The translations under genes and the position numbers were made by a program. A DNA stretch of 11,855 nucleotides from Firmicutes bacterium UBA5301 (lineage in GTDB: Bacteria > Bacillota > UBA5301). Below the pieces are notes generated by a model. The model had not been told where the DNA came from, ran no database searches, and saw nothing but the letters and a program-made list of their open reading frames with translations. The stretch is from contig DHRX01000073.1 in NCBI GenBank assembly GCA_002408345.1, positions 1 to 11,855 on the forward strand, written 5' to 3'. Below, piece by piece: positions 6,237 to 11,855 of the stretch (position 1 is its first letter; every line of letters begins with the position of its first letter).

Positions 6237-7703
6237 TTAATTCCCTCCCAGGAGAGCTAGGATACCGCTAACCGCTGGACTAACCAAGTTAACCAATAGG
6301 GCTGGGTAAACACCTAACACTATTGCCGTTATTACTAACGGGGCCGCTGCCACCAGCTCTAAACCTTTGAGGTCAGCAAACTGCGGCCAATCTACGCGTG
6401 GTTCGCCTAATAAAACACGCTGCATCATCCATAACAAATAAGCAGCGGTCAGCACTAACCCCAGACCACCAATAAAAACTAAGTTACGGAAGTTAACAAA
6501 AGCACCCATCAGCACAAAGAACTCTGCTATAAAGCCACTAAAACCAGGGAGTCCCAAAGAAGCAAAGGCGGCTATAGCCAGCACTACACCGATCGCCGGA
6601 ATCTTTACGAGTAACCCACCTAATTCCGAAATTTTACGGGTGTGAGTCCGCTCATAGATTAAACCAACACTGTAGAAAAGCAAAGCAGAAATAATCCCAT
6701 GAGAGAACATCTGGAAGACCGCACCGTTTAAGGAAGCCGGCGTCATTGCAGCAACACCTAGTAGTACGTAACCCATGTGGCTAATCGATGAATAGGCCAC
6801 CATTTTCTTCAGATCATCCTGCCCCATAGCAGCTAAAGCACCGTAGACAATGTTGATAATCCCTAGTACAGCCAAGATCGGGGCAAAACTAAGGGACGCA
6901 TCAGGTAACGTCGGTAGTAAAATTCGGAAGAAACCATAGGTACCCATTTTCAATAAAATCCCGGCCAGAAGCATGCTCACCGCCGTTGGGGCTTCTACGT
7001 GAGCATCTGGTAACCAAGTATGGAAGGGAAATACCGGCACTTTAACGGCCAAACCGATAAAGAAGGCCAGGAATACCCAAAACTGCAAATGACTAGAGTA
7101 GGTTATCTGTGTCAACTCAATGATATTAAAGCTGTTAATCCCCGCCGCAAAGTATAGGGCCAAAATACCGACCAGCATAATTACACTACCAAAAAGAGTA
7201 TAGATGAAAAACTTAAGGGCCGCGTACTCTTTTCTCGGTCCACCCCAAATTCCGATCAGGAAGTACATCGGTACTAAGACTACTTCCCAAAAGATGTAGA
7301 AGAGGATGTAATCTAGCGCTAAAAATACGCCGATCAAGCCAGCTTCTAAGAGCATCAGTAGGGAAAAATAGGCCTTAGACCGATAGTTTACCTCCCAGGA
7401 GGCTAACACCGCTAAAACAGTTAGAAGCGCCGATAAAAAGACTAGCGGATAAGAGAGCCCATCCACCCCTAAATGATAGCTCACCCCATACTGAGGTAAC
7501 CACGGCAAAACCTCTTCTAATTGAACACCAGATTGGCCAAAGTCGACCTGGGTTCCGATAACCACCACCAACAGTAAGGTAAGCAAGGAAACGGCCAGCG
7601 CCGCTACTTTATATCCCTTCGTCTTCCCTTTCGGTAGGAACGCAATACCAAGACTCCCGACCAAGGGTAAAATTATCGCTAGACTTAACCATGGTAAGTT
7701 CAT
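6237..7703 (-). CDS. nuoM: NADH-quinone oxidoreductase subunit M
   Basis: A 488-residue antiporter-like proton-pumping subunit of complex I. The conserved charged residues are visible: Glu in FYIFWEVVLVPMYFLIG, Lys in GLAVKVPVFPFHTWLPDAH, Lys in AGILLKMGTYGFF, and Glu in SGFIAEFFVLMG. The HVEAPTAVSMLLAG block is diagnostic of NuoM. The reading frame is open back to 7772, but that would overlap nuoL by 46 nt and add a hydrophilic N-terminal stretch. The ATG at 7703 gives the normal hydrophobic start MNLPWLSLAIILPL and has a GAAGGAGAG site upstream (7721-7713). That leaves a 23-nt gap to the nuoL stop. The identification is secure; the start is well supported. Confidence 0.95.
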   Translation of the reverse strand: MNLPWLSLAIILPLVGSLGIAFLPKGKTKGYKVAALAVSLLTLLLVVVIGTQVDFGQSGVQLEEVLPWLPQYGVSYHLGVDGLSYPLVFLSALLTVLAVLASWEVNYRSKAYFSLLMLLEAGLIGVFLALDYILFYIFWEVVLVPMYFLIGIWGGPRKEYAALKFFIYTLFGSVIMLVGILALYFAAGINSFNIIELTQITYSSHLQFWVFLAFFIGLAVKVPVFPFHTWLPDAHVEAPTAVSMLLAGILLKMGTYGFFRILLPTLPDASLSFAPILAVLGIINIVYGALAAMGQDDLKKMVAYSSISHMGYVLLGVAAMTPASLNGAVFQMFSHGIISALLFYSVGLIYERTHTRKISELGGLLVKIPAIGVVLAIAAFASLGLPGFSGFIAEFFVLMGAFVNFRNLVFIGGLGLVLTAAYLLWMMQRVLLGEPRVDWPQFADLKGLELVAAAPLVITAIVLGVYPALLVNLVSPAVSGILALLGGN

Positions 7704-7726
7704 TTTACTTCTCTCTCCTTCGCCTG

Positions 7727-9652
7727 TTAACCCAATAACTTGAAGGTCAAAATGCTGATCAATACCGCCCACACAAGAGATAAGAGATAATTAGCGGTTA
7801 ACCCATTTTGCCAGCGGCGGACCCGGTCCCCCGCCCTACCTACGCTATGACCAAATCCGACTACAAAACCGTCGATAAGCAGAATATCTATTTTAGCTAT
7901 TAGCAGAGCTAAGTTCTTACCAAGCCTGCCCACAGCATTTACTAAACCATCAATAACCGTCTGGTCAAACCAAGCGACAAACTCAGCCACCCGAATCGTA
8001 CCTGTAACAAAGACTCGATTGTAGAACCGATCGAAATAATAAGCCTGCTGTAACAGTTGATAGCATTGGGGAAAGCGTTGGGTCAAAACTGACGGCTGGA
8101 ACCAGCGGAACAGATAAGTGAAAATCGCCAAAACAATACCGCCTAACGCTGCCACCGTAGCTATTCGAGTCACATAGTGGTGAATGGCGCGGGGCAGGTG
8201 GAACTCTGTACCTAAGAAGCCACCTAGGATATTCCCAGAAAAATCGGCCCCTAACCAGCCTGCCGCTAAAGCAAATCCGCTTAAAATAAGGAGTGGAACC
8301 GTCATTACCGGACTAGACTCTTGAGCCTGCTCAGCTCCTTGACTCCGGGGCTGGTGCCAGAAAGTAAGAACTACCGCCCGAGTAATATAGAAAGCGGTTA
8401 GGATCGCAGCGACAACACCCATCCAAAAGAGAACGCTATTTCCAGAAGCGTAAACCGCCGCTAAAATACTGTCTTTGCTGTAAAAACCAGCAAAGGGGAA
8501 AACCCCAGCCAAAGCCAGGGATCCGGCTAGAAAAGCGAGGGTAGTATAGGGCATCCGCCGGCCTAATCCGCCCATCTCCCGCATATCCTGAGTATGCACC
8601 GCATGGATAACACTGCCAGCCCCTAAAAAGAGTAGCGCTTTGAAAAAAGCATGGGTCATTAGGTGAAAGACGCCAGGAAAAAAAGCACCAACACCTAAAC
8701 CTAACATCATGTAACCTAACTGACTAATCGTTGAATAGGCTAATACTTTCTTGATATCATTAACGACCAACCCCACCGCCGCAGCCAAGAGGGCAGTAAT
8801 TCCACCTACCCAAGCAACAACCTGCATAACCTGGGGTACTACTAAATACAGCGGCAAAGATCTAGCGATCAGATAAACACCTGCAGCAACCATTGTGGCC
8901 GCGTGAATTAAAGCGCTAACCGGAGTTGGTCCAGCCATAGCATCAGGTAACCAAACCTGAAAAGGAAACTGAGCTGATTTCCCAGCTGCCCCTAAAAATA
9001 GACCGGCCGTTACCAAAACTAAAGTTCCTTGAGAAATTGCACCGGTCTGGGCTAAAGCAAAAATCTCTTGAAAATTAAAGGTGCCGGTAGCATTAAAGAT
9101 GGCCATTAAAGCAATCATAAAGCCAAAATCGCCAACCCGAGTAGTTAGGAAGGCTTTATTGGCAGCTTGAGGAACCCCTGGATTGCGAAAATAGTGACCG
9201 ATCAATAAATAAGAACAGAGCCCCACCAACTCCCACGCGATTAGTAGTAATAAGTAGTTATCTGCCAAAAGCAGTGTCAGCATCGCAGCGGTAAACAAAG
9301 ATAGGTTGGCGTAATACCGGGAATAATGGCTATCCCCTTGCATATAGCCTAAAGAGTAAATCTGAACTAAAAGGCTAACTAAGGTTACTACTACCAACAT
9401 CATTGCTGCTAGTGGGTCAACCTGAAAACCAAAGGTAATCTGAAAACCCGGCCACTCTAACCAAGTAAAGGAGGTATGGTAGCTTTGCCCTTGGGCAACC
9501 TGGACCAATACAGCCAAGCTAAAAAGAAAAGAAATTAAGACAGCAGGAATCGCTATACCGCTACCGCGATTCTGCATCTTTCGACCGCTAAGCCCAATAA
9601 TTAACCAGGCCAAAACGGGAAAGACCGGAATTAACCAGGCCAAAGATAACAC
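7727..9652 (-). CDS. nuoL: NADH-quinone oxidoreductase subunit L
   Basis: A 641-residue distal proton-pumping subunit of complex I. Conserved residues: Glu in LIAWELVGLCSYLLIG, Lys in GAAGKSAQFPFQVWLPDAM, His in GPTPVSALIHAATMVAAG, and Lys in FAGFYSKDSILAA. The long C-terminal region after about residue 500 (YYFDRFYNRVFVTGTIR onward, with the final hydrophobic segment) fits the lateral helix and terminal membrane anchor typical of NuoL. An ATG at 9670 is in frame, but it has no ribosome site, whereas GTG at 9652 lies just after AGGGGGTGA (9665-9657) and gives the start MLSLAWLIPVFPVLAWL. The chosen start therefore removes six residues. The gap from the nuoK stop is then 11 nt. All is as expected for the family. 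Confidence 0.95.
   Translation of the reverse strand: MLSLAWLIPVFPVLAWLIIGLSGRKMQNRGSGIAIPAVLISFLFSLAVLVQVAQGQSYHTSFTWLEWPGFQITFGFQVDPLAAMMLVVVTLVSLLVQIYSLGYMQGDSHYSRYYANLSLFTAAMLTLLLADNYLLLLIAWELVGLCSYLLIGHYFRNPGVPQAANKAFLTTRVGDFGFMIALMAIFNATGTFNFQEIFALAQTGAISQGTLVLVTAGLFLGAAGKSAQFPFQVWLPDAMAGPTPVSALIHAATMVAAGVYLIARSLPLYLVVPQVMQVVAWVGGITALLAAAVGLVVNDIKKVLAYSTISQLGYMMLGLGVGAFFPGVFHLMTHAFFKALLFLGAGSVIHAVHTQDMREMGGLGRRMPYTTLAFLAGSLALAGVFPFAGFYSKDSILAAVYASGNSVLFWMGVVAAILTAFYITRAVVLTFWHQPRSQGAEQAQESSPVMTVPLLILSGFALAAGWLGADFSGNILGGFLGTEFHLPRAIHHYVTRIATVAALGGIVLAIFTYLFRWFQPSVLTQRFPQCYQLLQQAYYFDRFYNRVFVTGTIRVAEFVAWFDQTVIDGLVNAVGRLGKNLALLIAKIDILLIDGFVVGFGHSVGRAGDRVRRWQNGLTANYLLSLVWAVLISILTFKLLG
9599..9644 (-). 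repeat. Short in-frame direct repeat in the nuoL 5' end
   Basis: The 16-mer AATTAACCAGGCCAAA (plus-strand reading) occurs at 9599-9614 and again at 9629-9644, exactly 30 nt apart. On the coding strand both copies encode Leu-Ala-Trp-Leu-Ile in the first membrane segment of NuoL, giving LAWLIPVFPVLAWLI. The repeat is in frame and probably reflects a small duplication or repeated codon choice, with no evident regulatory role. Confidence 0.7.
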
Positions 9653-9656
9653 TACT

Positions 9657-9665
9657 TCACCCCCT
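9657..9665 (-). promoter_or_regulatory. Shine-Dalgarno site that sets the nuoL start at GTG 9652
   Basis: AGGGGGTGA on the minus strand matches 8 of 9 bases of AGGAGGTGA and ends 4 nt before GTG (9652-9650). The last G of the G-run is 7 nt from that codon. The upstream in-frame ATG at 9670 would place this site inside the coding region and has no purine-rich tract before it. Confidence 0.75.
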
Positions 9666-9966
9666 ACCATTTCAATAGATTTATCTTGTCAATATCGATA
9701 ACTTTAGAGTTGCGAGCTACGGCGACAAAGATTGCTAAACCAACAGCCGCTTCAGCTGCTCCTATCGCCATAGCAAATAACGCCACTATTTCACCGTGGG
9801 CTTGTCCCTGATAACGGGAGAAGGCTACCAGGTTTATATTTACTGCATTTAGCATTAATTCAATACAAATCAGCATTCGCACTGCATTAGTTGAGAGCAG
9901 CGCCCCTAGAAGACCGATACCAAAAAGTAGGCCAGCTAATGCCAACACCCAAGACAGTGGAATCAC
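9664..9966 (-). CDS. nuoK: NADH-quinone oxidoreductase subunit K
   Basis: A 100-residue membrane subunit of complex I with three transmembrane segments (about 4-22, 29-49, 59-83). The two membrane glutamates known to be needed for proton transfer in this family fall at the E. coli positions: Glu36 in LICIELMLNAVNINLV and Glu72 in GAAEAAVGLAIFV. Its length equals the usual 100 residues. It starts with GTG overlapping the nuoJ TGA (GTGA), so translation is probably coupled; AAAGGAG lies upstream at a rather long spacing of 11 nt. The MIPLSW start agrees with the family. Confidence 0.96.
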   Translation of the reverse strand: MIPLSWVLALAGLLFGIGLLGALLSTNAVRMLICIELMLNAVNINLVAFSRYQGQAHGEIVALFAMAIGAAEAAVGLAIFVAVARNSKVIDIDKINLLKW

Positions 9967-10496
9967 TGGGGATCATTCTCCTTTCTGGCTATAACTACCG
10001 CTCCGATTACAACTAAAAGCAGTAGTAACGAAACTAACTCAAAGGGGACCAAGTACTCCCGGAAAAGCAGCTCACTAAGCCCTTCTAAACTAGTAGCCGG
10101 CTCTGTATGTATCAAAGGTATTTCCTGGCTAGCCGTTGGGGTGGCTAAATTCACTGTAAAATAGAGAACCATAACTAACCCAACCCCAAAAGCAGCCCAA
10201 GTTACCCAGTTTTTCCATAATTTTTGTTTCCGAACCGGATTGCTACCCGATATTTCACGTTGTTGTGAAAGCATTACCGCAAATAACAGAACAATAGCTA
10301 CGGCCCCGATATAGATTAAAACTTGGGCTACCGCTAAAAAGTGGCTACCCAGAATAGCATATATTCCACCAACCCCGGTGAAGGCCGCCACCGCTAATAA
10401 GGCCGAATGCATAATACGCCGAGCAAATACGGCGCCCAGAGCCGAAGCTAAAAGAATCAAGCTGACTATTATAAATAGCACCTGTTCAAAGCTCAT
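9963..10496 (-). CDS. nuoJ: NADH-quinone oxidoreductase subunit J
   Basis: A 177-residue membrane subunit of complex I with five hydrophobic segments (about 3-24, 29-49, 54-76, 91-112, 150-170). The best conserved part is the third segment, AQVLIYIGAVAIVLLFAVML (57-76), which forms the gating helix between the quinone cavity and the pumping modules in known structures. ATG overlaps the nuoI TGA (ATGA), and AGAGGTGA lies 7 nt upstream. The hydrophilic loop between segments four and five (about 113-145) is not conserved across the family. The identification is secure from sequence and position. Confidence 0.95.
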   Translation of the reverse strand: MSFEQVLFIIVSLILLASALGAVFARRIMHSALLAVAAFTGVGGIYAILGSHFLAVAQVLIYIGAVAIVLLFAVMLSQQREISGSNPVRKQKLWKNWVTWAAFGVGLVMVLYFTVNLATPTASQEIPLIHTEPATSLEGLSELLFREYLVPFELVSLLLLLVVIGAVVIARKENDPQ

Positions 10497-11086
10497 CTCT
10501 GGCTCACCTCTTTTGTCACCCGGCTGCTACCTGGAAGAAGCGGGACCCGTGGTACAAATTTTTCGTCGGCAGTAGGTTGGAGGTAACAGAAGCCGCCTTC
10601 GGCAAAATAGGCGGTAAATACACTTTGCGGTACATCTTTTTGGTTATTAAAAGTATACTGGCTACCAATCGCTAAGAGTTCCGGCAAAGTATAGACCAGC
10701 TGTTCCCGTGTGTATCCCGCCAATTCGTACTCGTTAGCCATAGTTAAACCATTAAAAGGACAACTTTCGGCACAAAGACCACAAACAATACACCGAGCCA
10801 TATCTACAGAGTAGCCCGTCAATTTTTTCTTACGATCCTCGCCAGTTTCCGATTCAATAGCAATCGCATCGACAGGACAGTTCCGAGCACAGATGCCGCA
10901 TGCCGTACATTTAGCGGTACCGGTCTCGGGGTTAGGTAGTAAGACCGGCATTCCCCGGAAGGTTGGCGCTACATGCCAACGTTCTTCCGGATACTGCATA
11001 GTATATTTGGGCCCTAATAACTTCTTAAAAGTAAGCCCCATCCCTTGGGCCAGGGCCAGTAAAACTTTCCCGATGCGGGAGATCAT
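10493..11086 (-). CDS. nuoI: NADH-quinone oxidoreductase subunit I (2x[4Fe-4S] ferredoxin-like)
   Basis: A 197-residue peripheral-arm subunit that carries the N6a and N6b clusters and passes electrons towards N2 and quinone. Two complete CxxCxxCxxxCP motifs are present: Cys60, 63, 66, 70 in CTACGICARNCP, and Cys99, 102, 105, 109 in CIVCGLCAESCP. The N-terminal amphipathic part ends with KYTMQYPEE, the family mark (about 27-35). The frame is open to GTG 11107, but ATG 11086 has GAGGTTGGTGG (11102-11092) 5 nt upstream and gives a typical N-terminus, so it is preferred. The C-terminal tail after the second cluster is about 80 residues, a little long, with an extra stretch (QKDVPQSVFTAYFAEGG). 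Confidence 0.95.
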   Translation of the reverse strand: MISRIGKVLLALAQGMGLTFKKLLGPKYTMQYPEERWHVAPTFRGMPVLLPNPETGTAKCTACGICARNCPVDAIAIESETGEDRKKKLTGYSVDMARCIVCGLCAESCPFNGLTMANEYELAGYTREQLVYTLPELLAIGSQYTFNNQKDVPQSVFTAYFAEGGFCYLQPTADEKFVPRVPLLPGSSRVTKEVSQR

Positions 11087-11091
11087 TTTAA

Positions 11092-11102
11092 CCACCAACC
11101 TC
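11092..11102 (-). promoter_or_regulatory. Shine-Dalgarno site that sets the nuoI start at ATG 11086
   Basis: GAGGTTGGTGG on the minus strand ends 5 nt before ATG (11086-11084). The longer alternative GTG at 11107 has only the weak purine run AGAGAA before it. Confidence 0.55.
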
Positions 11103-11113
11103 AGCACATTTCT

Positions 11114-11855
11114 CTAAACAAGTACAACATAAATACTGGTAAAGGCTAGATTGACCAGGGATGCTGGCAAAAGGTACTTCCAGCCTAAGACGCTTAATTG
11201 ATCGGGCCGAACCCGTGGAAAAGTCCAGCGAATCCAGAGAGCAACAAAAGCCACTAGGTAAGTTTTGATTAAGAACCAAACTAACGGAGGTAAGAATGGC
11301 CCCTGCCACCCGCCGAGGAACAGCGTAACAGCCATTGCGCTCATTACCGCAATGTTACCGTACTCAGCCAGGAAGAAAAAAGCCCAGCGCATTCCAGAAT
11401 ACTCAGTGTTATAACCAGCAACTAACTCTGATTCAGCCTCTAACAAATCAAAAGGAACCCGATTTAACTCAGCCAAGGCCGCAATCATAAAGACTAAAAA
11501 CCCTAACGGTTGTAAAAAAAGGTAGGGCCAACTCGCCTGGCTAGTAACTATAGTCTCAGTACTCATTGATCCTGCTAAAATAACTACCGCCACAACACTA
11601 ATAATCAACGGCAATTCATAACTGATCAGCTGGGATATCGCCCGGATCGCACCAATCAATGAGTACTTATTATTCGCCGCCCATCCGGCCATAACAATAG
11701 CCAAAGTAGTAAAACCAGAAATAGCAAAGAAAAAAAGCACCCCATTTTGCAGATCCTTAACAATTAACTGCGGGCCAAACGGGATTACAATATGTAATAA
11801 AAGGGTCGGAATAATCATCACTAGTGGTGCTAGGATAAAAACCTTTCGGTCGGCC
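11114..11855 (-). CDS. nuoH: NADH-quinone oxidoreductase subunit H, N-terminal part missing
   Basis: The C-terminal 246 codons of the membrane subunit that, with NuoB and NuoD, forms the quinone cavity of complex I. The gene is cut by the window edge: the frame stays open upstream of the internal GTG/ATG at 11821-11816 and reads ADRKVFILAPLVMIIP, the normal family sequence, so those codons are not the start. Diagnostic blocks are GWAANNKYSLIGAIRAISQL and the acidic quinone-site loop at about 11390-11470, which opens with ELNRVPFDLLEAESELVAGY and ends NTEYSGM. Five to six membrane segments remain. nuoI follows after the TAG. The rest of the operon (nuoA-G, if present) should lie beyond 11855. 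Confidence 0.96.
   Translation of the reverse strand, partial: ADRKVFILAPLVMIIPTLLLHIVIPFGPQLIVKDLQNGVLFFFAISGFTTLAIVMAGWAANNKYSLIGAIRAISQLISYELPLIISVVAVVILAGSMSTETIVTSQASWPYLFLQPLGFLVFMIAALAELNRVPFDLLEAESELVAGYNTEYSGMRWAFFFLAEYGNIAVMSAMAVTLFLGGWQGPFLPPLVWFLIKTYLVAFVALWIRWTFPRVRPDQLSVLGWKYLLPASLVNLAFTSIYVVLV

Noticed and set aside
10378..11117. Plus-strand ORFs of 65 and 74 codons opposite nuoJ and nuoI
   Set aside because: They are shadows of highly conserved complex I genes; no independent signal supports them.
11088..11309. Minus-strand ORF of 73 codons overlapping nuoH and nuoI
   Set aside because: It is out of frame with nuoH over conserved NuoH sequence and has no family resemblance.

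Overview
The window holds three blocks. The left block (1-2826) is one plus-strand transcription unit: an FMN riboswitch with its own intrinsic terminator, then an ABC importer made of an ATPase, an inner-membrane permease and an NMT1/THI5-type substrate-binding lipoprotein, closed by a strong terminator. An FMN aptamer in front of an NMT1-type importer matches the RibXY class of riboflavin (or flavin precursor) transporters. The leader looks like a transcriptional switch: an 8-nt element in the aptamer (7-14) is repeated exactly in the 3' arm of the terminator, so the two compete for the same partner strand.

The middle block (2827-4804) has its own candidate promoter and two plus-strand genes for exported proteins. 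The first is a secreted FecR-domain protein with a helical insertion. The second is a CsgG-family protein with a FlgT-like C-terminal domain. I know of no described function for this pair, and it is the least explained part of the window.

The right block (4829-11855) runs on the minus strand, convergent with the middle block. It is the distal half of a complex I (NADH:quinone oxidoreductase) operon in the standard order nuoH-I-J-K-L-M-N, with nuoH cut by the window edge. The genes are nearly contiguous or overlap by a few bases, and the conserved charged residues of the membrane proton channels are visible. Three starts (nuoI, nuoL, nuoM) are better placed downstream of the longest ORF start, judged from Shine-Dalgarno sites.

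Organism: a bacterium of moderate GC that uses strong Shine-Dalgarno sites and frequent GTG/TTG starts, with a complete-looking proton-pumping complex I arm. This is compatible with respiratory Firmicutes (Clostridia-like lineages) or Chloroflexi-like lineages. That is inference only; no rRNA or marker gene is present to fix it. The CsgG/FlgT-like protein leaves open a diderm envelope.

The blocks are connected only loosely. Complex I uses FMN in a subunit that lies outside the window (NuoF), so flavin uptake beside nuo is metabolically sensible, but the convergent arrangement gives no evidence of co-regulation. There is no gene-free stretch above 300 bases, and I saw no tRNA, rRNA, CRISPR array or mobile element.
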